Assembly: GCA_031255325.1 (NCBI GenBank)
Contig: JAIRST010000067.1
Location: 1-34,089, forward strand
DNA length: 34,089 nucleotides
Source of the DNA: Holosporales bacterium
Lineage (GTDB): Bacteria > Pseudomonadota > Alphaproteobacteria > UBA3830 > JAIRMZ01
Reading direction: 5' to 3'
Shown: positions 9,987 to 19,944 of the stretch, one piece after another
Position numbering within the stretch: the stretch's first letter is position 1
How the letters are laid out: every line of letters starts with the position of its first letter
Position numbers and translations under genes: made by a program
The notes under the pieces: generated by a model
Database searches by the model: none
What the model saw: only the letters and a program-made list of their open reading frames with translations
What the model was told of the DNA's origin: nothing

Positions 9987-11091
9987 GTACCGTAATCTCT
10001 CCTTCATTTCTTTTCTTTTAAAGAATGCTGTTTTTCTTACCATAATTTGTTTAATCATGCTGATCGGTGTTGCGATGCAATACAGTGCAGGAGGCGGGCA
10101 TTGGATGCCTCGAGCCGGAAAGCATCTCTTTCGTTTCATTGTATGTATGGGCGTAATGTTAACGATAGCGCTGACCGACCAACGTTTTTGGTATGCATGG
10201 GCTTATTGGTTATACATAGGCGTTCTGTTTTTGCTCTTTTTCGTTGGACTTTGGGGGGGGGTCGGAATGGGAGCGCGGCGATGGATTGGCTTGTACATTA
10301 TAGAAATTCAACCTTCAGAATTTATGAAAGTCGCTCTTGTTCTGGTTTTATCTCGCTATTACTGCAGTCTAAATGTATGTGAAAGACAAGCTCCTGGTGT
10401 TCACATTACGCCCCTTCTGATGGTCGCTATTCCCTCCATTCTCGTTCTAAGACAGCCAGATCTTGGCAGCGCCTTAATATTGGTAGGAGCTGGATTCGGG
10501 GTTATTTTTTTTGCAGGTCTTCAGTTGTGGAAAATTGTTGCCTCTTTCTTGCTCGGATTATGCAGCTTTCCTATCGCTTGGATGCATCTGCATACGTATC
10601 AAAAAAAACGTATCCTTATTTTTCTAAACCCCGACCAAGACCCGCTTGGAGCCGGCTATCATCTGCTGCAATCAAAAATCGCCCTTGGATCGGCAGGGTT
10701 TTGGGGAAAAGGGTTCCTAAAAGGCACACAAAGTCATCTTAATTTCTTGCCAGAAAAACATACAGATTTTATCTTCGCTATGCTATGTGAGGAATTTGGT
10801 TTTCTCGGAGGAAGCTTGCTTTTATTCCTTTATATAACACTGATTGCGCTTAGTTACCTAATGACCAGTACTGTACGTGGATATTTTGGCCGTTTGATGG
10901 GGAGTGGATTGACGTTTCTTTTGTTTCTCCATGTGTTTGTTAATATTGGAATGGTAATGGGGCTTTTACCTATTGTTGGTGTTCCTCTTTCTTTTGTCTC
11001 TTATGGAGGAAGTTCAATGCTTTCCGCCGCCATCGCCCTGGGATTTGTTCTGAACATAGCGCATTATAGTACATTGCGCTTAGGGGAGTAG
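9979..11091 (+). CDS. rodA: rod shape-determining protein RodA (SEDS family)
   Basis: SEDS motifs GARRWIGLYIIEIQPSEFMKVALVL, RQPDLGSALIL, FLPEKHTDFIFAMLCEEFGF, PIVGVPLSFVSYGGSSM. Overlaps mrdA by 8 nt. Confidence 0.96.
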   Translation: MRKYRNLSFISFLLKNAVFLTIICLIMLIGVAMQYSAGGGHWMPRAGKHLFRFIVCMGVMLTIALTDQRFWYAWAYWLYIGVLFLLFFVGLWGGVGMGARRWIGLYIIEIQPSEFMKVALVLVLSRYYCSLNVCERQAPGVHITPLLMVAIPSILVLRQPDLGSALILVGAGFGVIFFAGLQLWKIVASFLLGLCSFPIAWMHLHTYQKKRILIFLNPDQDPLGAGYHLLQSKIALGSAGFWGKGFLKGTQSHLNFLPEKHTDFIFAMLCEEFGFLGGSLLLFLYITLIALSYLMTSTVRGYFGRLMGSGLTFLLFLHVFVNIGMVMGLLPIVGVPLSFVSYGGSSMLSAAIALGFVLNIAHYSTLRLGE

Positions 11092-11212
11092 GTTTTTATC
11101 TATCCACAGCCATGCTAGTCTTACTGCTATACTTACCCTTCCCAATACCTCTCAAAACTTAAAGCCTTATGCTGATATATTTTTTATTTAATTTTATAAA
11201 ATATTATGCTAT

Positions 11213-11242
11213 TATAATTATGTTCCATTATGATGGAACATA
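11213..11242 (+). promoter_or_regulatory. putative promoter -10 (TATAAT, 11213-11218) followed at once by a perfect 10-bp dyad operator TATGTTCCAT-TATG-ATGGAACATA (11219-11242)
   Basis: Both halves read directly from sequence and are exact reverse complements; located upstream of the TrpR-type regulator. Confidence 0.75.
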
Positions 11243-11253
11243 AGAGTGAAAAC

Positions 11254-11547
11254 ATGGGTTTATATGATGATGTTAATTTGTTTGAAGCATTGGTTGCGTT
11301 AGATTCTTTTGATGAGGCAAAGAAATTTCTAATGGATCTTTGTACATTAGCGGAAATTGAAACTTTTTCGGAAAGGTGGAAAGTCTGTCAGCTTTTAGCT
11401 TGCGGAAAGTTTTCTTATAGAGAAATCCGGAAATTAACAGGAGCAAGCTTAACCACGATAAGGCGTGTTGCACGGTTTTTAATTGATGAACCTTATGGAG
11501 GATACAGGAGCTTATTGGAAAAAACACAAAAGAGGAAAGAAAAATGA
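11254..11547 (+). CDS. TrpR/YerC-YecD family transcriptional regulator (start re-assigned from 11230 to ATG 11254)
   Basis: Helix-turn-helix GKFSYREIRKLTGASLTTIRRVARFL and overall TrpR-like architecture. AAGAG ribosome-binding-like sequence sits 5' of ATG 11254, and the 11230 start would lie inside the dyad. Confidence 0.85.
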   Translation: MGLYDDVNLFEALVALDSFDEAKKFLMDLCTLAEIETFSERWKVCQLLACGKFSYREIRKLTGASLTTIRRVARFLIDEPYGGYRSLLEKTQKRKEK

Positions 11548-12494
11548 TGAAGAAGATTATTGCATTGCTATTAGGTTTATCAGGCATTCCCGTGAGTCAC
11601 GCGCTTCTTCCTGAAAACGCAAAGCCCGTTAAAATAGGAGTTTGTAAAGCTATAGAACATGAAGCCTTAAATTCCGTTGTTGCTGGAATGGAAGGATATT
11701 TTAAGCAACAAAAAATCAATTACCAACTTTCCGTGGAAACATGTCAAGGAAATATGGCGCTCGGTTCTCAGGCAATAGCGAAATTCGTCAATTCTGGGTT
11801 TAATATCATCGTTACAGTAGGAACGCTTCCAACACAGTGTGCCTATAGTGTTGCTAAAAGCGGAAAAGCGAAGGTGATTTTTGGGTCTGTCACAAATCCT
11901 AAAGACATATCAGTAAATATTGCAAGCGTTTCTATAACAGGCATATCAAATTTCGTCGATCTTGAGCCTCAAATAAAGATGTTTCAGGACATACAGCCTT
12001 CTCTAAAAACATTGGGAATTTTATATAATACAGGGGAAGCCAATTCCCTTTCAATTGTTAGGGAACTAAGGGATATGTGTGCAAAAAACAACCTTAAATT
12101 AATAGAGCAAGGTGTATATAAAGTGTCTGATATTCCCCAAGCTTGTGAAAAGCTTTCAGCATCTGTGGATGCAATTTTTATAAGCAATGATAATTTAGCC
12201 CTAAGTTGCATAGGAAATATCGTAAAGGTGTGTACTGCCAAGAAAATCCCTGTGTATGTTAGTGATACTGATCAGGTTAAAAACGGATGTGTCGCTGCTT
12301 TAGGACCCAACCAATATAATATCGGGGTGCAAGTCGGGAAAATTGTTGAGCGGATCGCAGCAGGTGAAGACAATATACCAATACAGTATCCAGAAACCGT
12401 AGAGTTACGCATTAACCTTAAGGCGGCTAAAGCATCGGGGGTGACTATTCCTGATACGATTTTATCACGTGCGAAAGAGATCATTCGCGAATAA
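11544..12494 (+). CDS. ABC transporter substrate-binding protein, PF04392-type (tryptophan/tyrosine importer family)
   Basis: Signal peptide MMKKIIALLLGLSGIPVSHA; periplasmic-binding fold with IGVCKAIEHEALNSVVAGM, TVGTLPTQ, KVIFGSVTNP and GILYNTGEANS. ATGA overlap with the regulator. Confidence 0.85.
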   Translation: MMKKIIALLLGLSGIPVSHALLPENAKPVKIGVCKAIEHEALNSVVAGMEGYFKQQKINYQLSVETCQGNMALGSQAIAKFVNSGFNIIVTVGTLPTQCAYSVAKSGKAKVIFGSVTNPKDISVNIASVSITGISNFVDLEPQIKMFQDIQPSLKTLGILYNTGEANSLSIVRELRDMCAKNNLKLIEQGVYKVSDIPQACEKLSASVDAIFISNDNLALSCIGNIVKVCTAKKIPVYVSDTDQVKNGCVAALGPNQYNIGVQVGKIVERIAAGEDNIPIQYPETVELRINLKAAKASGVTIPDTILSRAKEIIRE

Positions 12495-12496
12495 AT

Positions 12497-13348
12497 ATGA
12501 TAAGCGCTCAAGAACTTTTATTAAGTCTAGAAATTGGACTTATATACGGAATTGTTGCCATAGGAATATACATAACCTTTCGAGCGATAAATTTTCCAGA
12601 CATGACGTGTGATGGAAGTTTTATTCTTGGGGCTGTTGTGTCGTCCGTTACGATAAAGTGTGGATATAATCCTTGTCTATCAATCGGACTAGCCTTTCTT
12701 TCGGGAGGCCTTTCTGGATTTTTTACTGGAATTTTAAATATCTGGCTAAAGATAGAAGACCTTCTTTCAGGAATTATCATTGCCTTCATGCTATATTCCA
12801 TCAGCCTGAGGATTATGGGGGATTCCCCTAACATTACTTTTATTGATGAGTTTACTGTATTCAGCGGAGGAAAACCTTTATGTGCAATAGCAACAATTCT
12901 CTTTATTCTTGTGGTGTTTTTTATATTCATTCTTAATACAGACTTTGGGCTTAGTTTAAGAGCTGTTGGCAAAAATAAAAAATTCATTTCTATTTATGGA
13001 GCCTCTGTCAACGCTCTCATCTTTACAGGGCTTATTGCCAGCAATGCTATGATCGGAATGTGCGGTGCTCTTTTTACTCAATATCAAGGATTCTGCGACA
13101 TCTCTCAAGGCACAGGTACGCTTGTCATTGGACTGGCCTCTGTCATTATTGGGAACACAATCTTTTCTTTCAAAAGTGTTTTCTGGTCTGTTCCTGCCTG
13201 CGTTATAGGGTCTGTTCTATATAGGGTTTTTATGGTTTTTGCTATGCACAGCGATTCCCTCGGCTTAAAGACGCAGGATCTTAATTTAGTTACAGGAATA
13301 CTGATGATTACTCTTACGATCTTACGGAAAAGAAAATGCTCCAGTTGA
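12497..13348 (+). CDS. ABC transporter permease of the same importer
   Basis: Multi-TM protein with YGIVAIGIYITFRAINFPDMTCDGSF and GLSLRAVGKNKKFISIYGASV, typical of branched-chain/TrpY-like permeases. 2-nt gap from the SBP gene. Confidence 0.85.
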   Translation: MISAQELLLSLEIGLIYGIVAIGIYITFRAINFPDMTCDGSFILGAVVSSVTIKCGYNPCLSIGLAFLSGGLSGFFTGILNIWLKIEDLLSGIIIAFMLYSISLRIMGDSPNITFIDEFTVFSGGKPLCAIATILFILVVFFIFILNTDFGLSLRAVGKNKKFISIYGASVNALIFTGLIASNAMIGMCGALFTQYQGFCDISQGTGTLVIGLASVIIGNTIFSFKSVFWSVPACVIGSVLYRVFMVFAMHSDSLGLKTQDLNLVTGILMITLTILRKRKCSS

Positions 13349-14010
13349 AAAATATCACTGTCAGAAATGTTCTGCATAATCTCAATTTAACAGTTGATAC
13401 GGGAGATTTTATTCTGCTAATTGGCGAAAATGGAGCTGGTAAAACGACATTATTTAACACAATTTCCGGAGATCTTATCCCAAAGAGTGGCTCTATTATA
13501 ATAGACGGTCGGGATGTAACCTGTATCCCGCAACACAAAAGAGCGGTTCTTGTTTCAAGTGTTCTGCAAGATCCTCGGTCTGGTACTGTGGGAGGAATGA
13601 CGCTTCGCGAAAATCTACATATCGCCTATACGCGCGGGAAAAGACGGCACTTAAAGATCAGTAATTCCTGCTTGCGCGAGGATTTATATAAAGAGAAATT
13701 AAGCCTCTTAGGCATGAATTTAGAAAATAGATTAGACGAATATGTGGAAAATTTATCTGGAGGGCAGAGGCAGGCGCTAAGCATCATACTATCAATTATT
13801 GCAGATTCTAAAATCATTTTACTCGACGAAATAACAGCTGCGTTAGATGCCAAATCATCCTATAGTATTATGGAAATTGTGGATAAAACAATAAGGCAAG
13901 GGCAAAAAACCTGCCTTATGATTACCCATGATATAAGCCATACCACCCAATTCGGGGACAAAGTTCTCCTTTTAAAGAAAGGAACATTAAAAGAGGCCAA
14001 TCCTTCATAG
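13336..14010 (+). CDS. ABC transporter ATP-binding protein of the same importer
   Basis: Walker A GENGAGKTT, signature LSGGQRQALS, Walker B IILLDEITAALD, H-loop MITHD. Overlaps the permease by 13 nt. Confidence 0.93.
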   Translation: MLQLKNITVRNVLHNLNLTVDTGDFILLIGENGAGKTTLFNTISGDLIPKSGSIIIDGRDVTCIPQHKRAVLVSSVLQDPRSGTVGGMTLRENLHIAYTRGKRRHLKISNSCLREDLYKEKLSLLGMNLENRLDEYVENLSGGQRQALSIILSIIADSKIILLDEITAALDAKSSYSIMEIVDKTIRQGQKTCLMITHDISHTTQFGDKVLLLKKGTLKEANPS

Positions 14011-14151
14011 GATGAAAGCCGTTAGATAAAAGATAATGGTAGCTCTAGAAAGAGGCAACAATAATTTCCACATAATTTTAGACTTCATCGTTTTAAAATC
14101 ATGCATATGCTTTCTTAAATCGTCGTCATGAGGGGGCTGTTTTGATTGCAT
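14005..14151 (-). CDS. possible small membrane protein (48 aa), below the supplied ORF cutoff
   Basis: Manual translation MQSKQPPHDDDLRKHMHDFKTMKSKIMWKLLLPLSRATIIFYLTAFIL*: polar N-terminus, single hydrophobic C-terminal helix. Weak RBS. Confidence 0.3.
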   Translation of the reverse strand: MQSKQPPHDDDLRKHMHDFKTMKSKIMWKLLLPLSRATIIFYLTAFIL

Positions 14152-14314
14152 CGTTATCTGTAATGGATACACGGCTCACCCTTCTCAAAGTGCGAGTATC
14201 CTATTGTTTGTTTCATAAACCTATCTCATCAATATCCTAGAAACAAATCATTCTCCGACATTGCATACGAAAGATTCTCCATTTATACAAAGAAGACGAA
14301 TAAATGGGAAAAAG

Positions 14315-15541
14315 ATGGCGATTTTTCAACCAGTGCGTGGGATGCATGATTTTCTGCCAAAGGAAGCCTATCGCTTTTCTTGTTTAATAGAGCAAGGGCG
14401 TACTCTTGCTCGTCACTATGGTTTTCATGAGATTCAAACGCCGATACTGGAAAAAGCAGAAGTATTTTCTCGCCCGTTGGGGGAATCCAGTGATGTTGTC
14501 GGCAAGGAAATGTACCTCCTTACAGACCGAGGAGGCGAGATACTCGCTCTTCGCCCTGAAGGGACAGCATCCGTTGTACGTGCCTTTCTTTCGAATGGAT
14601 TAACAGATACGCTTCCCTTTAAAGAATTCTATACAGGCCCCATGTTTCGCTATGAACGTCCGCAAAAAGGGCGTTACCGCCAATTTCATCAAATAGGAAT
14701 CGAAAACTTAGGAGAATCAAGTCCTTGGAGCGATGCCGAAAGCATTTTTCTGGCACAACAATACCTGAAATCTATTCAGATAGAAGCCTTTCTTGAAATC
14801 AATACACTTGGAGACGCGGCATCACGCGCCGCTTACAAAGAAGCGTTAGTAGCGTATTTTAAAGAAAAACGTACGACCCTTTCTGCATTAAGCTTGAAGC
14901 GCCTTGAACAAAATCCGCTTAGAATTTTGGATTCCAAAGAACCTGAAGACCAAGATATTATTCAACAGGCCCCAACTTTAGAAGCTTTTCTAACCTCAGA
15001 AGCTCGCACCTTCTTTGAAACATTATGCACAGGATTAAAAACTCTTGGCATAGCGTATCGGCAGAATCCGCGCCTCGTGCGAGGATTAGATTACTATACG
15101 CACACAGTTTTTGAGTTCGTTCCTCCCTCGGGTGAAGGAGGAACTCTTCTTGCGGGGGGGCATTATGATCATCTTGTCGAGCTGATGGGTGGTCCAAAAA
15201 TGTCTGGATTTGGATGGGCTGCAGGGTTGGAACGACTATCGCTCGCGGCCTGCCCGATGGGAGCTATGGAACGCTCTATTGCTGTTATTACGGTTAACTT
15301 TAATAGTGAGGCTTATACTTGCGCTCGTCTTTTGCGTGACCAAGGATACATTGTAGAAGTATTTAGCGGAAAAGATTTTGGGAAACTTTTAAAAAAGGCT
15401 GATAGGAATCAAGCACGTTATGCTGTTATTTTAGGAGAAGAAGAAATAAATACGGCGACTGTTTCAATTAAAGATCTGGATAACCGAATCCAAGAGCGTG
15501 TTCCTTTAGCCTCTTTAAAGGAGTTTTCAAAACCTTTATGA
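14315..15541 (+). CDS. hisS: histidyl-tRNA synthetase (start adjusted from 14261)
   Basis: [56 protein letters not shown]; conserved start MAIFQPVRG. Confidence 0.96.
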   Translation: MAIFQPVRGMHDFLPKEAYRFSCLIEQGRTLARHYGFHEIQTPILEKAEVFSRPLGESSDVVGKEMYLLTDRGGEILALRPEGTASVVRAFLSNGLTDTLPFKEFYTGPMFRYERPQKGRYRQFHQIGIENLGESSPWSDAESIFLAQQYLKSIQIEAFLEINTLGDAASRAAYKEALVAYFKEKRTTLSALSLKRLEQNPLRILDSKEPEDQDIIQQAPTLEAFLTSEARTFFETLCTGLKTLGIAYRQNPRLVRGLDYYTHTVFEFVPPSGEGGTLLAGGHYDHLVELMGGPKMSGFGWAAGLERLSLAACPMGAMERSIAVITVNFNSEAYTCARLLRDQGYIVEVFSGKDFGKLLKKADRNQARYAVILGEEEINTATVSIKDLDNRIQERVPLASLKEFSKPL

Positions 15542-16614
15542 GCCTGTATGAAACCTATGCCATCTATCTAAAGCGTTTTTCTGATTTGAAGGAAGCGATG
15601 GCCAAGGAAGCTGGAGATGCCGAGCGTTTTATCACGCTTTCTAAAGAGTTCTCGGGACTTGAGCCTATTGTAGAACGCATTACTGAGGTACAAGCCGTAC
15701 AGGAGGAAATTCTCCAGATTGAGGAAGCTTTGCAAGGTGATGAAGAAGATGAAGCGTTTGTTGTGCTTGCCACCGAAGAACTCCAGCAGCTTAAAGAAAA
15801 ACTCCCAGAGCTTGAACGTCAGCTTAAAGTTTTCCTGCTGCCAAAAGATGCCTTTGATGAAAAGAGTGCTATCATCGAAGTACGAGCAGGTGCCGGTGGA
15901 GATGAAGCCGGATTGTTTGCTGCAGATTTATTCCGGATGTACCAGCGCTATGCGGAAACGCAAAAATGGCGTGTTGAGATTTTATATACCCATGAAAATG
16001 AATTAGGAGGTTTTAAAGAAGCTTCGGCGAGCATTAGAGGATGCGGGGTATTTTCACAGTTGAAATTCGAAATGGGAGTTCATCGTGTGCAACGTGTTCC
16101 TGAAACTGAAGCGAGTGGACGTATTCATACTTCAACAGCGACGGTTGCAGTGCTTCCAGAACCGGAAGAAGTGGATGTGCAACTTGACGATAAAGACCTG
16201 AAAATTGATGTCATGCGGGCTTCTGGGGCTGGGGGGCAGCATGTCAACAAAACGGAAAGTGCCGTGCGCATTACGCATATTCCTACAGGGCTTGTTGTCT
16301 TCCAACAAGATGAGCGTTCGCAGCATATGAATAAAGCAAAAGCGCTGAAAATTCTCCGTGCTCGTTTATTCGAATTAGAAAGATCCCGTGCGGATGCTGA
16401 ACGCGCAGCAGATAGAAAGGACCAGGTAGGTACCGGAGACCGTTCCGAACGCGTTCGGACGTACAATTTCCCTCAAGGGCGCGTTACGGATCATCGTATT
16501 AATATGACTCTTTATAAGCTCGACAGGGTCTTAGAAGGAGAAGCTTTAGGAGAGCTGATCAAAGCCCTCATCCGCGCAGATCAAAATACCCGCTTAGCTA
16601 CGGCGCATGTATAA
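15538..16614 (+). CDS. prfA: peptide chain release factor 1
   Basis: GGQ motif [26 protein letters not shown] and [22 protein letters not shown]; overlaps hisS by 4 nt. Confidence 0.97.
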   Translation: MSLYETYAIYLKRFSDLKEAMAKEAGDAERFITLSKEFSGLEPIVERITEVQAVQEEILQIEEALQGDEEDEAFVVLATEELQQLKEKLPELERQLKVFLLPKDAFDEKSAIIEVRAGAGGDEAGLFAADLFRMYQRYAETQKWRVEILYTHENELGGFKEASASIRGCGVFSQLKFEMGVHRVQRVPETEASGRIHTSTATVAVLPEPEEVDVQLDDKDLKIDVMRASGAGGQHVNKTESAVRITHIPTGLVVFQQDERSQHMNKAKALKILRARLFELERSRADAERAADRKDQVGTGDRSERVRTYNFPQGRVTDHRINMTLYKLDRVLEGEALGELIKALIRADQNTRLATAHV

Positions 16615-16810
16615 AAAGCGAGAGGATGTATGAAATCCTAAATATAAATTGGTTTTTTCTTATTGATAGGTGGTTCTCTAAATTCTATTACACACAAATG
16701 TTTTTATCTTTTGTACAAATTTCAAAGAATTCATGCACGCAAGAATTTCTCGGCATATCCTCTTTTAGTTATCCAGGAGTTAGCGTAAATTGAAAACAAC
16801 AATCAAATAG

Positions 16811-17866
<1,056 letters not shown>

Positions 17867-17875
17867 TAAGGACAC

Positions 17876-18721
17876 ATGCCTTCTCCTGTACAAAAGCCTA
17901 AAAGTATTCCCCACACAGCGGTCACTTTAAGACGAAGGCAGGCGTTTTTAAGCTTACTTTTAGGATGTGTCGGTATAGGAGGGTTGCATACGCCGTACAT
18001 GGCGCCTTACATCGAGCAGGCGCGCTTTGTTACAATGGAAGCTAAAGCTGTCCTATTAAAGAAGTATCATATCCACATAGTTGAAAAACTCTGGGAGCTT
18101 CTTGGCTTATCAGACCAGCACCGGACAATTGAGACGTTACAAGAGCAGCTTATTACCTCGCGCATCGAGGAGCAGAGAGCACAATATTTACGTCAAGAAA
18201 ATGCCGAGCTCCGTAACTTGCTTGCCATTGATGCGCCACAAGAATTTATCGCACTTGGAGCTCGTATTTTAGGACAGACAGAAGCGCATACACATACGCT
18301 TATGCTGGATATTGGTACCGATAAGGGCGTTTGTCTGAATGCTGCCGTTGTGGTTCGTGATGGCCTTATCGGTCGTATCACACAAGTTGGCAAAGATTGG
18401 AGCCAAGTATTGCTGGTAACGGATGGTACAGCACGTATTCCTGTTTCCTTATATCCTTCTGGAGAACGGGCGATTTTAAGTGGAGATTTCTCACAAACCC
18501 TAAGGGTAGATCTTCTTCGAAATCTACATTTCAATTCTGAGCAACTGGCCCTTACATCGGAAGTTGGGGCCTGTTTCCCAAAAGGAGTTCCTGTTGGTTC
18601 TATGGACGTGAAGACGTCTGCGCTACGCGTTATTCCTGCAGCATCTGCGCAGAATTTGGAATTCGTTTGTGTTTTAATCTCTGTTGCCGCGACTCAGGAA
18701 AGAACATATGCAGAACCTTAA
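17876..18721 (+). CDS. mreC: rod shape-determining protein MreC
   Basis: Single TM plus coiled coil, QENAELRNLLAI, DIGTDKGVCLNAAVVVRDGLIGRITQVG; position after mreB. Confidence 0.92.
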   Translation: MPSPVQKPKSIPHTAVTLRRRQAFLSLLLGCVGIGGLHTPYMAPYIEQARFVTMEAKAVLLKKYHIHIVEKLWELLGLSDQHRTIETLQEQLITSRIEEQRAQYLRQENAELRNLLAIDAPQEFIALGARILGQTEAHTHTLMLDIGTDKGVCLNAAVVVRDGLIGRITQVGKDWSQVLLVTDGTARIPVSLYPSGERAILSGDFSQTLRVDLLRNLHFNSEQLALTSEVGACFPKGVPVGSMDVKTSALRVIPAASAQNLEFVCVLISVAATQERTYAEP

Positions 18722-19181
18722 ACGTTGGTACATTTTCCCAATTTGTCTTATGGTTGCAGCACCTTTAGGCTTCCTTCCGGTTTTTCCGAATAGGCTTTTC
18801 TTTATATGGCTTCTTATGTTTCAAGGAATTCTAACATTCCAGCAACCTTCTTACTTTGGGGTATGGAGCATTTGCCTGTTTTTAGATTTTTTCTATGATA
18901 TTCCTATTGGGGTAACTTTTCTTTCTTTTGCTATAATATATTTAGGGCTCGATTGGGCATTTAAATATCTGATTGGCGTCTCGTTCTTTATCTTATGGGG
19001 AATCGTTATTGTCGTCGTTATAGGGCTTGATGCCCTTTTTTTTAGGGGGGGGGCTTGGCGCATGTTGATGCATTCTGAGTCATGGGTCAGGCTAGGCATT
19101 GCCGTAGGATTTTATCCACTCATCACGTGGGTATGTCGAAAAATACGAGAGAGTAAAATTTTCACCACTTCAAAAAATTAA
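18708..19181 (+). CDS. mreD: rod shape-determining protein MreD (start adjusted from 18684)
   Basis: About 157-aa multi-TM protein directly after mreC with typical MreD length and hydrophobicity, including LFLDFFYDIPIGVTFLSFAIIYL. Confidence 0.85.
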   Translation: MQNLKRWYIFPICLMVAAPLGFLPVFPNRLFFIWLLMFQGILTFQQPSYFGVWSICLFLDFFYDIPIGVTFLSFAIIYLGLDWAFKYLIGVSFFILWGIVIVVVIGLDALFFRGGAWRMLMHSESWVRLGIAVGFYPLITWVCRKIRESKIFTTSKN

Positions 19182-19259
19182 TATTTATACTTCAAAATAT
19201 CCATGAAATATGCTGCCATAAAAAATGGAAACTATTGACCGAACAATTTTATAGAATAA

Positions 19260-19748
19260 ATGTCGTTAACTCATCCTTTTGAACCTGTTTTTGATAAAAA
19301 TTCCTCTATTCTAATATTAGGAACGTTTCCATCCGTAAAATCACGAGAGTATGGTTTTTATTATGGGCATCCTCAGAATAGATTTTGGAAAGTAATCGCC
19401 TCTATTACGCATACCTCACTCGTTCCCGAAACAATAGAAGAAAAAAAGCTTCTCCTTCTCAACAATAAAATCGCTCTTTGGGATATCCTGAAAAGATGTT
19501 CTATAAAAGGTTCAAGTGATTACAGTATTAAAAACACTGTTCCCGTAGATTTATCTATTTTATTAGAATATACGCATATTACACAAATTTTTGTTAATGG
19601 TGAAAAGGCGCATCAACTGTTTATGAGATATTTTTATAAAAATCTTAAAAAAGAAGCGATAAAACTTCCCTCAACAAGTTCAGCGAATGCTCACTATACC
19701 TTTGACAAATTGGTTTTGGCTTGGAAACGCGTAACACAAGAACTTTAA
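19260..19748 (+). CDS. uracil-DNA-glycosylase-superfamily / DNA-deoxyinosine glycosylase
   Basis: ILGTFPSVKSREYGFYYGHPQNRFWKVI, ALWDILKRCSIKGSSDYSI and LPSTSSANAH match the hypoxanthine-DNA-glycosylase-type branch. Confidence 0.88.
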   Translation: MSLTHPFEPVFDKNSSILILGTFPSVKSREYGFYYGHPQNRFWKVIASITHTSLVPETIEEKKLLLLNNKIALWDILKRCSIKGSSDYSIKNTVPVDLSILLEYTHITQIFVNGEKAHQLFMRYFYKNLKKEAIKLPSTSSANAHYTFDKLVLAWKRVTQEL

Positions 19749-19944
19749 AGAATCTTATCCCAAAGACCAAGCTGAAGAACAGAAAGCAATGCGATAAAAG
19801 TTATTTTAGCATCCATTAGACTTGTCATCATGAGATTTTTAAGGGAAATATCATGCCTTGTAATTGATACAGTATGTTTTTGTGACTTTAAAATCCACTA
19901 AACGGTATTGAATCTGATATAGGTGTCAGTTCACGAGAAGCGTT

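Noticed and set aside
12508-12987. 159-aa minus-strand ORF opposite the ABC permease
   Set aside because: Long only because the permease frame limits stops on the opposite strand; no recognisable domain.
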